Positions 32,600 to 40,282 of a DNA stretch of 43,828 nt are shown in pieces (the stretch's first letter is position 1; each line of letters starts with the position of its first letter). Both the position numbers and the translations under genes were made by a program. The DNA is from RGIG8775 sp045660295 (GTDB taxonomy: Bacteria > Bacillota > Clostridia > Oscillospirales > CAG-272): contig JAZRDN010000052.1 in assembly GCA_045660295.1 (NCBI GenBank), positions 1 to 43,828 on the forward strand, given 5' to 3'. The notes under the pieces are model-generated. The model made no database searches. It was not told the DNA's origin and was given only the letters and a program-made list of their open reading frames with translations.

Positions 32600-32623
32600 T
32601 TGTGTGGTAAATTAATGTTTAGC
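32600..32623. repeat. Short dispersed repeat, inverted copy at 40140-40163
   Basis: GGTAAATTAATGTTTAGCGC here occurs in reverse complement at about 40139-40160 behind the ATP synthase operon. No coding content. The two copies flank the ATP synthase operon region in opposite orientation. Confidence 0.75.
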
Positions 32624-32828
32624 GCACTATGTTCGCACTATCTCCGCGAGAAAAGTTTTTATCAAACTTTTTTAAAAGTTTGCGGATTGCCAAGGCAGAG
32701 CCTTGGCTCGCTCGTCGCAACGAGCGAAACGCCGCAAAAATGCGCCCTCTTACGCAGCGCAGATGCAGATTTACAAGCATTTCTTTGTTAAATCAATAAC
32801 TTTCCCGTTAAAGAATTAACTTTCGTTT
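32624..32828. other. Gene-free structured intergenic stretch
   Basis: No coding frame. It contains several small hairpins in a row: GCCAAGGC/GCCTTGGC (32689-32707), TCGCTCGT/ACGAGCGA (32708-32727) and a run of AAAGTTT-type inverted repeats (32651-32682). This appears to be a structured, non-coding, possibly repetitive unit. Confidence 0.55.
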
Positions 32829-32834
32829 TTTCTC

Positions 32835-32863
32835 TTGATTTCGCTGAAAAAATATGGTATAGT
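32835..32863 (+). promoter_or_regulatory. Sigma-A promoter of the ATP synthase operon
   Basis: TTGATT (32835-32840), a 17-bp spacer and TATAGT (32858-32863), 40 bases before the first gene. Confidence 0.78.
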
Positions 32864-32902
32864 TAAAATAGGTTTATGATTGCCTTTTTTCGGAGGTATA
32901 AT

Positions 32903-33187
32903 ATGTACAGAAAATTCGTAAGCGCGATGTATATTCTGAACATACTCTTACAGTCGCTTTTCAATCTCGCCACGCCGATACTGCTGATGCTGGGACTTTC
33001 GTGGCTTTTAGTCTCAAAATGCTCTGCTCCCGCGTGGATATACGCAATACTTGGCGTTTTCGGCGTTCTCGTGGGCTTCGTTTCAATGATAAAATTCATT
33101 CTCAGCGCCTCGGCAAGCCTTGAACGGCTTGAAAAAGAGCGCGAGGAGCGGGACGGAGAAAAAAAGAAAAATAATCACACAAAATAA
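32903..33187 (+). CDS. atpZ: AtpZ-like membrane protein of the ATP synthase operon
   Basis: 94 residues from the ATG at 32903 behind CGGAGG; an earlier ATG at 32876 lies before that site. Two membrane helices (about 7-33 and 41-65) then a charged tail rich in Glu, Arg and Lys. Size, topology and position as the first gene, ahead of atpI, fit the AtpZ accessory proteins, which assist Fo assembly or ion uptake. Identification rests mainly on context and topology. Confidence 0.75.
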   Translation: MYRKFVSAMYILNILLQSLFNLATPILLMLGLSWLLVSKCSAPAWIYAILGVFGVLVGFVSMIKFILSASASLERLEKEREERDGEKKKNNHTK

Positions 33188-33209
33188 TCAGACCAAATGA
33201 GGTTTTACT

Positions 33210-33659
33210 ATGCAAAACAAAAATTCGGGCATGCGTGATATTATCGCGCTCGTGCTTGGCGAGCTTACCGTCTCGGCGGGTGTGGCGGCGGTATTCGCGC
33301 TTTGCGGCTTCTTTTCCTACAAGGTAATCACGGGCGTTCTGCTTGGAAGCCTTGTGGCAATACTCAATTTCGTCTTTCTGACCCTTTCGATGAACCGCGC
33401 GGTAGACCGCTTTATGGCTCTCCGCGGTGAACGCGAAATGGACGAGGAGGAGGCTGATGCCTTTGCCGCAAAGCACGCGGGCGAGATACAGAACGCTTCC
33501 AAGCTCTCATATATTATACGCACCTTTACCATGCTTGGCGCGCTGGTACTGGCGTTTATCTCAAAGCAGTTTGACGTTATCGCCACGGTGATACCGCTGC
33601 TGGCTTTTCAGCCTATACTTATCGTAGCGGAGACTATCCGCCAAAAGAGGGGGGATTAA
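33210..33659 (+). CDS. atpI: ATP synthase subunit I
   Basis: 149 residues with four membrane helices (two near 12-33 and 39-61, two near 101-120 and 122-140) separated by a charged acidic segment. Subunit I proteins help assemble the c-ring. It is 22 bp after atpZ and 3 bp before atpB, in the normal operon position. Confidence 0.85.
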   Translation: MQNKNSGMRDIIALVLGELTVSAGVAAVFALCGFFSYKVITGVLLGSLVAILNFVFLTLSMNRAVDRFMALRGEREMDEEEADAFAAKHAGEIQNASKLSYIIRTFTMLGALVLAFISKQFDVIATVIPLLAFQPILIVAETIRQKRGD

Positions 33660-33662
33660 ATC

Positions 33663-34427
33663 TTGGACGTAAACGTAAACGGTCCTATAATCTATTGCAG
33701 CTTTACCCTGCCCTATATCGGCGAGGTGCGTATCACGCAGACGGTATTATCCTTGCTTGCGGTAACGGTTCTCTTGATAATTCTCGCTTTTGCCGTCAAC
33801 CGCAGGATATCAAAGCGCCCGGGAAAATTACAGGTAGTGGCCGAAAAGCTGGTCACCATGCTTTACAATCTGGTGGAGGAGACCATGGGCAAGCACAACT
33901 CACGCTTCGCTCCATACATCGGAACGCTTTTCATGTCGTCGATATGCGGTACACTTATCGGCACCACGCAGGTCTTCCGTTCAACCACCGCCGACCTATC
34001 GGTAACTGCCGCGTGGGCGCTTGTCACCACGGGCATGGTGTGGTATTACAACATCAAAAACTTCGGCTTCAAGTCGTGGCTCAAGGGCTTTACAGAGCCT
34101 ATCGTGGTCATGACTCCCATGAACATTGTCAGCGAGATAGCCACCCCAGTTTCCATGGCGTTCCGTCACTTCGGAAACGTGGCGGGCGGCTCGGTGCTCA
34201 CGGCGCTTATCTATTCGGCGCTGGCGCTGTTGACAAATTTCATTTTCGGCTGGCTTCCCGACAAGGTTCTCTCCTTCGTGCCGCCGATATTCCAGATAGG
34301 AATTCCCGCGTTTTTGTCGATATATTTCGACCTGTTCTCGGGATTCGTTCAAGCACTTGTATTCTCACTTCTTACCATGGTCTACGTGGGCGCGGCTTGT
34401 CCGCCGCCCGAGGACGTTAAGAAGTAA
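33663..34427 (+). CDS. atpB: F1Fo ATP synthase subunit a
   Basis: 254 residues. Membrane stator subunit forming the two ion half-channels against the c-ring. The start is a TTG at 33663 directly behind AGGGGGG. Five to six helices. The essential arginine lies in SMAFRHFGNVAGGSV (corresponding to E. coli Arg210), and the later helix SGFVQALVFSLLTMVYVGAA is conserved. It is 40 bp ahead of atpE. Confidence 0.94.
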   Translation: MDVNVNGPIIYCSFTLPYIGEVRITQTVLSLLAVTVLLIILAFAVNRRISKRPGKLQVVAEKLVTMLYNLVEETMGKHNSRFAPYIGTLFMSSICGTLIGTTQVFRSTTADLSVTAAWALVTTGMVWYYNIKNFGFKSWLKGFTEPIVVMTPMNIVSEIATPVSMAFRHFGNVAGGSVLTALIYSALALLTNFIFGWLPDKVLSFVPPIFQIGIPAFLSIYFDLFSGFVQALVFSLLTMVYVGAACPPPEDVKK

Positions 34428-34467
34428 AATAATTCATAAAACTTTTATTCCAAGGAGGATTTTTAAA

Positions 34468-34722
34468 ATGGAAGGTATTACAGGTTCTATCGTTGCCGCC
34501 GCAAGAGCGCTCGGCGCAGGTCTTTGCATGGGTCTCGGCGCTATCGGTCCCGCTATCGGAGAAGGTAACGCGGTCGGAAAGGCTCTTGAGGCTATGGCGA
34601 GACAGCCCGAAATGCAGGGTAATCTCCGTACAAACATGATTCTCGGATGCGCTATCACCGAGACAACGGGTATCTACTCTCTGGTTATTTCGCTTCTTCT
34701 TATGTTCGTAAACATCCAGTAA
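34468..34722 (+). CDS. atpE: F1Fo ATP synthase subunit c, two-carboxylate type
   Basis: 84 residues from the ATG at 34468 behind AAGGAGG; a longer frame from 34357 overlaps atpB and is rejected. Hairpin of two membrane helices with the RQPE loop (45-48). Ion site residues: Glu32 (in GPAIGEGN) in helix 1, and Glu65, Thr66, Thr67 and Tyr70 (in AITETTGIYSL) in helix 2. In Na+ rotors such as Ilyobacter these are Gln32, Glu65, Ser66 and Tyr70; Glu in place of Gln32 matches the Fusobacterium nucleatum two-carboxylate Na+ rotor. Na+ coupling is thus likely but is an inference. Confidence 0.96.
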   Translation: MEGITGSIVAAARALGAGLCMGLGAIGPAIGEGNAVGKALEAMARQPEMQGNLRTNMILGCAITETTGIYSLVISLLLMFVNIQ

Positions 34723-34741
34723 TCTCTGAAGGGAGAATCAA

Positions 34742-35269
34742 ATGAACTTTCAGGCATTTACCGGCGCTGTCGAGGCGTTCGTCGGCGTAAACTTTTTTAC
34801 GATGATCGCCGCGTGGTGCAACCTGCTTATTCTGTTTCTCTTTCTCAAAAAGCTGCTTTTCAAGCCCCTTAAGAGCATGATAGACTCTCGCCAAAAGGAG
34901 ATAGACGACATGTATGCCGATGCCGAGGGCTCTCGAGCGCAAGCCGCGGAGCTTAAGGTAGAGTACGAGGCAAGGCTTGAAAACGCCAACTCGGAAAGCG
35001 AGGAGATATTAAAGGGCGCTATGCGCCGCGCGAAGCTGCGCGAGGAGGAAATCCTCCGCGAGGCTAACGACCGTGCGGCAAGGACTATAGAGCGCGCCTA
35101 CGAGCAGGTCGAGCTGGAGAAAAAGCGCGCCATTAACGAAGTAAAAAACGAGGTCTCCGAAATGGCTATCGGCATTGCCGCCGCGGTTATTGAGCGCGAC
35201 GTTAAGAGCGAGGAGCACAAGGAGCTTATCGACAGCTTCATAGAAAAAATGGGTGACGGCAATGATTGA
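34742..35269 (+). CDS. atpF: F1Fo ATP synthase subunit b
   Basis: 175 residues. One N-terminal membrane helix (about 17-40) followed by a long, highly charged coiled coil (about 45-160) that forms the peripheral stalk. Near the membrane helix the segment FLFLKKLLFKPLKSMIDSRQKEI is characteristic of subunit b. Its 3' end overlaps atpH by 8 bases. Confidence 0.95.
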   Translation: MNFQAFTGAVEAFVGVNFFTMIAAWCNLLILFLFLKKLLFKPLKSMIDSRQKEIDDMYADAEGSRAQAAELKVEYEARLENANSESEEILKGAMRRAKLREEEILREANDRAARTIERAYEQVELEKKRAINEVKNEVSEMAIGIAAAVIERDVKSEEHKELIDSFIEKMGDGND

Positions 35270-35795
35270 CGCTAAGGAATACGGACGGGCGCTCTTTATG
35301 CTCGCCGAGGAGTCGGGCAAGACCGAGAAGATACTCTCCGACGTGGGCATCGCGAGAGAGGCTTTCTCGCAAAGCCCCGAGTACGAAAAGCTGCTCGACA
35401 CCCCCGCTCTCCCCAAGGAGGAAAAGCTGGCTCTTATAGACAAGGTCTTCGAGTCACTTGACGAGTTCACGGTGAACTTGATAAAGATACTTTGCGAGCG
35501 TCATTCGGTGCATCTTTTTTCTAAGACCGCCGACGCGTTTTGCGCGGAATACGACGCTTCAAGAGGCATCGAGAGAGTCGAAGCCGTAACAGCAATTTCC
35601 ATGACCGAAGCACAAATATCGGCAATGAAAGCAAAGCTCGAAGCAATGACAGGCAAGACCATAATCATCCGCAACACGGTAGACAGTTCTATTCTCGGCG
35701 GCGTAAAGCTCCGCTATATGGGAATACAGCTTGACGGCTCTGTCAAGACGCGTCTTGACGGCTTTGAGAAGGCACTTTCAAACATAGTAATTTAA
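35262..35795 (+). CDS. atpH: F1Fo ATP synthase subunit delta
   Basis: 177 residues from the ATG at 35262, overlapping the atpF stop; a GTG nine bases earlier is an alternative. Joins the peripheral stalk to the top of F1. N-terminal helical domain starting AKEYGRALFMLAEESGKTEK, and the conserved C-terminal segment DSSILGGVKLRYMGIQLDGSVKTRLDGF typical of OSCP/delta. Confidence 0.95.
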   Translation: MIDAKEYGRALFMLAEESGKTEKILSDVGIAREAFSQSPEYEKLLDTPALPKEEKLALIDKVFESLDEFTVNLIKILCERHSVHLFSKTADAFCAEYDASRGIERVEAVTAISMTEAQISAMKAKLEAMTGKTIIIRNTVDSSILGGVKLRYMGIQLDGSVKTRLDGFEKALSNIVI

Positions 35796-35809
35796 AAGTT
35801 GGTGATAAA

Positions 35810-37324
35810 ATGCAATTAGACGACATCAGCAAGATAATAAAAGAACAAATCAAGAACTACTCGGCAAAGACCGAGCAGGACGAGATAGGCTACGTTATAT
35901 CGGTGGGTGACGGAATCTCCAAGGTGCACGGGCTTGACAAATGCCGCGCAAACGAGCTTTTGGAGTTTGCCAACGGCACCTACGGCATGGCGCTTAACCT
36001 TGAGGAAAACTGCGTAAGCGCGGTGCTTTTGGGTAACGACGTGGGCATTGCCGAGGGTAGCCTTGTAAAGCGCACGGGCAGAGTAGTTTCGGTGCCCGTA
36101 GGCGAAAAGCTCATCGGCAGAGTCGTAAACGCTCTGGGCGAGCCTATCGACGCAAAAGGTCCTATTGAGTGCGCCGAGTACCGTCCAATCGAGCAGAAGG
36201 CTCACGGAATTATCGAAAGAAAATCGGTTTCCGTGCCCTTGCAGACAGGTATCAAGGCTATCGACTCGATGATACCTATCGGCAGAGGTCAGCGTGAGCT
36301 TATTATCGGCGACCGACAGACCGGTAAGACGGTTATCGCCACCGACACCATAATCAACCAAAAGGGCAAGGACGTTATTTGCATCTACGTGGCTATCGGA
36401 CAGAAGCAGTCCACGGTTACGAACGTGGTAGACACGCTTTACAAGAACGGCGCTATGGACTACACCATAGTCGTTGCCGCAAGCGCGTCCGAGTCAGCTC
36501 CTCTGCAATATATTGCGCCTTATTCGGGGTGTTCCATGGGAGAATATTTTATGGATATGGGAAAAGATGTTCTCATAATCTACGACGACCTCTCCAAGCA
36601 CGCGGTAGCTTACCGCGCGCTGTCACTGCTTATAAGACGTCCTCCGGGACGTGAAGCATACCCCGGTGACGTTTTCTATCTCCACTCGAGACTTCTTGAG
36701 CGTGCGGCGCGCCTCGCCCCCGAATACGGCGGTGGCTCGCTTACCGCGCTTCCTATAATAGAAACTCAGGCGGGCGACGTTTCGGCGTATATTCCCACAA
36801 ACGTAATTTCTATCACAGACGGTCAGATATTCCTCGAGACCGAGCTTTTCCACTCGGGTGTCAGACCCGCGGTAAATCCGGGTATCTCGGTATCGCGTGT
36901 GGGCGGTAACGCGCAGATAAAGGCTATGAAAAAGGTCTCGGGTACTTTAAAGCTGCTTTATTCCCAGTACCGCGAGCTTCAGGGCTTCGCGCAGTTCGGC
37001 TCGGACCTTGATACCGACACCAAGGCAAGACTTGAGCAGGGCGCGAGAATAGTTGAGGTTCTTAAGCAGGACAGAAACTCGCCTATCGCGGTGGAGCTTC
37101 AGGTGGCTATCATCTACGCGGTGGTAAACAATCTGCTTGCAGACGTGGCGGTAGAGGAGATTCACCGCTTCGAGACAGAGCTTTTCGAGCATCTTTGCGC
37201 GACCAAGGAAGAACTGCTCGCCAAGATAAGAGACACGGGCGTTCTTGACAGCGAGTCCGAAAAGGAGCTTAAAGAGGCTATAATCTACTTCAAGGATAAA
37301 TTTTCAGGCAAGGCGGAGGCATAG
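35810..37324 (+). CDS. atpA: F1Fo ATP synthase subunit alpha
   Basis: 504 residues. Non-catalytic nucleotide-binding subunit of F1. P-loop GDRQTGKT near residue 169, the IYDDLSKHAVAYR segment and the ERAA/RLA region; the C-terminal helical domain is complete. The ATG at 35810 follows GGTGAT. One base separates its stop from the atpG start. Length is the usual 500-505. Confidence 0.97.
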   Translation: MQLDDISKIIKEQIKNYSAKTEQDEIGYVISVGDGISKVHGLDKCRANELLEFANGTYGMALNLEENCVSAVLLGNDVGIAEGSLVKRTGRVVSVPVGEKLIGRVVNALGEPIDAKGPIECAEYRPIEQKAHGIIERKSVSVPLQTGIKAIDSMIPIGRGQRELIIGDRQTGKTVIATDTIINQKGKDVICIYVAIGQKQSTVTNVVDTLYKNGAMDYTIVVAASASESAPLQYIAPYSGCSMGEYFMDMGKDVLIIYDDLSKHAVAYRALSLLIRRPPGREAYPGDVFYLHSRLLERAARLAPEYGGGSLTALPIIETQAGDVSAYIPTNVISITDGQIFLETELFHSGVRPAVNPGISVSRVGGNAQIKAMKKVSGTLKLLYSQYRELQGFAQFGSDLDTDTKARLEQGARIVEVLKQDRNSPIAVELQVAIIYAVVNNLLADVAVEEIHRFETELFEHLCATKEELLAKIRDTGVLDSESEKELKEAIIYFKDKFSGKAEA

Positions 37325-37325
37325 C

Positions 37326-38168
37326 ATGGCAGGCGCATCAATGAATGATATAAAAGCCCGCATAAAAAGCGTGCAGAGCACCATGCAGATAACCAAGGCT
37401 ATGGAGCTGGTCGCCACCTCCAAGCTCAGGCGCGCCAAGGAGCGCGCCGAGGGCGCTCGCCCCTATCACGAGCTGTTGGCGAATGCTATCTCGGACATTG
37501 AAGCCACAAACGAGGCAGGTCTTTCGCTGTGGGCGCAAAAGCGCGACGACCCCAAGACGCTCTATATCGCCATCGCCGGCGACAGAGGGCTTGCGGGGGG
37601 CTACAACTCGTCAATATTCAAAATGACCGACACGCTGGCTAAGAACGGCAAGACCGCCGTGCTTCCCATAGGCAAAAAAGCTCTTGAATATTTCAGCCGC
37701 CGTGAGCGCGAAATATTCAGCCGCGACTTTGAGTACGCCGCGGATTTCGGCGTAGGAGACGCTATGAAGATAGGCGCGGCGGTGTCCGAGGCTTTTGCCG
37801 AGGGCAAGATAGACCGCGTAGTGCTTGTGTATACAAAGTTCGTATCTATGCTGACCCAGCTTCCCGTATACGAGGAGCTGTTGCCCTTTGAGCGCGAGTC
37901 AAACACAGAGGCGCGCGACGCGGTATACGACGGAGACGCCGAGGAGCTTCTGGCAAAAATAATCCCCGAATATATAGGCGGAATAATCTATTCCTCGGTC
38001 TGCGAGGCGGTAGCCTCGGAGTCTGCGGCAAGACGAAGCGCCATGAACTCGGCAAACAAGAACGCGGGCGAGATAATCGACACGCTTATGCTCAAATACA
38101 ACCGCGCGCGACAGGCGGTCATCACGCAAGAGATAACCGAGATTGTCTCGGGCGCGGACGCGCTGTAA
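37326..38168 (+). CDS. atpG: F1Fo ATP synthase subunit gamma
   Basis: 280 residues. Central rotor shaft: N-terminal helix MNDIKARIKSVQSTMQITKAMELVATSKLRRAK-type region and C-terminal helix RRSAMNSANKNAGEIIDTLMLKYNRARQAVITQEITEI, which together form the coiled coil; the middle GDRGLAGGYN segment is a family hallmark. No extra insert. Confidence 0.96.
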   Translation: MAGASMNDIKARIKSVQSTMQITKAMELVATSKLRRAKERAEGARPYHELLANAISDIEATNEAGLSLWAQKRDDPKTLYIAIAGDRGLAGGYNSSIFKMTDTLAKNGKTAVLPIGKKALEYFSRREREIFSRDFEYAADFGVGDAMKIGAAVSEAFAEGKIDRVVLVYTKFVSMLTQLPVYEELLPFERESNTEARDAVYDGDAEELLAKIIPEYIGGIIYSSVCEAVASESAARRSAMNSANKNAGEIIDTLMLKYNRARQAVITQEITEIVSGADAL

Positions 38169-38202
38169 GCGAAATTAACTTCCAAGAAAGGAAATCAAGC
38201 AG

Positions 38203-39606
38203 ATGGAAAAAAACATCGGCAAGGTCATACAGATAATAGGTCCCGTACTTGATATCAAATTCGAGAACGGGCATCTTCCCGACCTCCTTAACGCCATCGA
38301 AATCGAATACGAGGGCAAAAAGGTTGTCTGCGAGGTGGCAAGCCAGATAGGTGACGACGTGGTAAGATGTATCGCCATGTCCTCCACCGACGGCATGTCG
38401 CGCGGCATGGACGCGCTTGACACCGGCAAGGGCATCACCGTTCCCGTGGGCAAGGAAACGTTGGGAAGAATATTCAATATTCTCGGCGAGGCGGTGGACG
38501 AACAGCCCGACCCCGAAAACGCCGAAAGATGGTGCATACACCGCGACCCTCCCCCCTATTCGGAGCAGGAAGGAACTACCGAGATACTTGAAACGGGTAT
38601 CAAGGTGGTAGACCTTATCGCGCCTTACGCAAAGGGCGGTAAGATAGGTCTGTTCGGCGGCGCGGGAGTTGGTAAGACGGTACTTATCATGGAGCTTATC
38701 AACAACGTGGCTAAGGAACACGGCGGCCTGTCGGTCTTTACGGGCGTTGGAGAACGCACACGTGAGGGCAACGACCTTTACAACGAAATGAAGGAATCGG
38801 GCGTTATCTCCAAGACCGCGCTGGTATACGGTCAGATGAACGAGCCTCCCGGGGCGAGAATGAGAGTCGCGCTTTCGGGTCTTACCATGGCGGAATATTT
38901 CCGCGACAAGGAAGGTCAGGACGTGCTCCTCTTTATCGACAACATTTACAGATTCACACAGGCGGGAAGCGAGGTTTCGGCGCTTCTCGGACGTATGCCC
39001 TCCGCGGTTGGTTATCAGCCCACGCTGGCGACCGAAATGGGCGCGCTCCAGGAGCGTATCACGTCCACCAAAAAAGGCTCTATAACCTCGGTGCAGGCGG
39101 TCTACGTCCCCGCGGACGACCTTACCGACCCCGCGCCCGCCACCACCTTCGCGCATCTTGACGCTACCACGGTTCTTTCAAGAAACATCGCGTCGCTTGG
39201 TATCTACCCCGCGGTAGACCCGCTTGACTCGACCTCGCGTATACTTTCCCCCGACGTTGTCGGAATAGAGCATTACGAAGTTGCGCGCGAAGTGCAGAAA
39301 ATGCTTCAGAGATACAAGGAGCTTCAGGACATTATTGCTATCATGGGTATGGAAGAACTTTCCGAGGAGGATAAGCTCGTAGTAAACCGCGCGAGAAAAA
39401 TTCAGCGCTTCCTCTCCCAGCCCTTTACGGTTGCCGAGCAGTTTACGGGTATGGAGGGACGTTACGTGCCCATCAAGGAAACTATCCGCGGCTTCAGAGA
39501 AATTCTCGACGGCAAGCACGACGACCTGCCCGAGTCGGCGTTCCTCTTTGTGGGAACTATCGACGAGGCGGTCGAAAAAGCAAAAAAGCTTGGACAAGAG
39601 GCTTAA
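38203..39606 (+). CDS. atpD: F1Fo ATP synthase subunit beta
   Basis: 467 residues. Catalytic subunit. P-loop GGAGVGKT (near 153), catalytic Glu in GVGERTREGNDLY, Walker B LLFIDNIYRFTQAGSEVSALLGRMPSAVGYQPTL-type segment, and the DELSEED-like motif reading MEELSEEDK near 386. A ribosome binding site AAAGGAA precedes the ATG, 34 bp after atpG. Usual length. Confidence 0.98.
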   Translation: MEKNIGKVIQIIGPVLDIKFENGHLPDLLNAIEIEYEGKKVVCEVASQIGDDVVRCIAMSSTDGMSRGMDALDTGKGITVPVGKETLGRIFNILGEAVDEQPDPENAERWCIHRDPPPYSEQEGTTEILETGIKVVDLIAPYAKGGKIGLFGGAGVGKTVLIMELINNVAKEHGGLSVFTGVGERTREGNDLYNEMKESGVISKTALVYGQMNEPPGARMRVALSGLTMAEYFRDKEGQDVLLFIDNIYRFTQAGSEVSALLGRMPSAVGYQPTLATEMGALQERITSTKKGSITSVQAVYVPADDLTDPAPATTFAHLDATTVLSRNIASLGIYPAVDPLDSTSRILSPDVVGIEHYEVAREVQKMLQRYKELQDIIAIMGMEELSEEDKLVVNRARKIQRFLSQPFTVAEQFTGMEGRYVPIKETIRGFREILDGKHDDLPESAFLFVGTIDEAVEKAKKLGQEA

Positions 39607-39609
39607 ATT

Positions 39610-40014
39610 ATGAAAAGCTTTCACTTAAAAATAGCTACCCCCGACGGCGTGGTGTTTGACGGTCAGGCTGAAAGTCTGCTGATTCGCACCGCCGAAGGAG
39701 ACGCCGAGATAATGGCGGGACACATGGACTTTCTGTCGGCGCTTGGCACAGGGCGTGCAAGGCTTATATCGGACGGAAACACCAGACTCGCTTCATCATC
39801 AGGCGGATTTGTGTCTGTAAAGAACGGCGAGGTCAGTGTTGTTGCCACCACCTTTGAGTTTGCCGACAAGATAGATATAAACCGCGCAAGAGCGGCAAAA
39901 GAAAGAGCCGAAAGCGCGCTTTCGGCAAACACCGACAAAACCGTCGAAGCACTTTTGAAGGCAAAGCTGGCGAGAGCCACAAGCAGAATAAACGTATGGG
40001 AATTGAATAAATAA
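39610..40014 (+). CDS. atpC: F1Fo ATP synthase subunit epsilon
   Basis: 134 residues. Beta-sandwich N-terminal domain (FHLKIATPDGVVFDGQAESL, EIMAGHMDFLSAL) and a C-terminal two-helix domain (about 88-134) that can inhibit ATP hydrolysis. Starts 3 bp after atpD and closes the operon, followed by two tandem terminator copies. Confidence 0.95.
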   Translation: MKSFHLKIATPDGVVFDGQAESLLIRTAEGDAEIMAGHMDFLSALGTGRARLISDGNTRLASSSGGFVSVKNGEVSVVATTFEFADKIDINRARAAKERAESALSANTDKTVEALLKAKLARATSRINVWELNK

Positions 40015-40042
40015 AATTCAACCCGACAAAAAACATTGAAGT

Positions 40043-40128
40043 AAAGGCGACGGTGTTTAGCCGTCGCCTGTTTTTTAGTGTGCTATTTTAATTTCAGTCA
40101 CCGCACATGGTACGCTGACCTATTGGCT
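40043..40128 (+). repeat. Duplicated terminator module, copy 1
   Basis: 86 bp nearly identical to 40182-40267 (offset 139): a terminator stem AGGCGACGG/CCGTCGCCT (40045-40069) with T run, then GTGTGCTATTTTAATTTCAG and GCACATGGTACGCTGACC. It ends the ATP synthase operon. Confidence 0.9.
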
Positions 40129-40138
40129 CCCCGCTAGG

Positions 40139-40163
40139 GGCGCTAAACATTAATTTACCGCAC
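40139..40163. repeat. Short dispersed repeat, inverted copy of 32600-32623
   Basis: GCGCTAAACATTAATTTACC here is the reverse complement of 32603-32622 upstream of the operon. It lies between the two terminator modules. Confidence 0.75.
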
Positions 40164-40181
40164 CAACCACATACCCAAAGC

Positions 40182-40267
40182 AAAGGCGACGGTGTTTAGC
40201 CGTCGCCTGTTTTTACGTGTGCTATTTTAATTTCAGTCACCGCACATGGTACGCTGACCAATTGGCT
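40182..40267 (+). repeat. Duplicated terminator module, copy 2
   Basis: The second 86-bp copy. The stem at 40184-40208 with five T residues is a working-looking intrinsic terminator in its own right; on the minus strand its stem can also end the FakA-like gene transcript that stops at 40283. Confidence 0.9.
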
Positions 40268-40282
40268 GCGGCGCCTCCGCCG

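Noticed and set aside
38122..39156. 344-codon minus-strand open frame opposite atpD
   Set aside because: Antisense to a certain ATP synthase gene, with no recognisable protein features.
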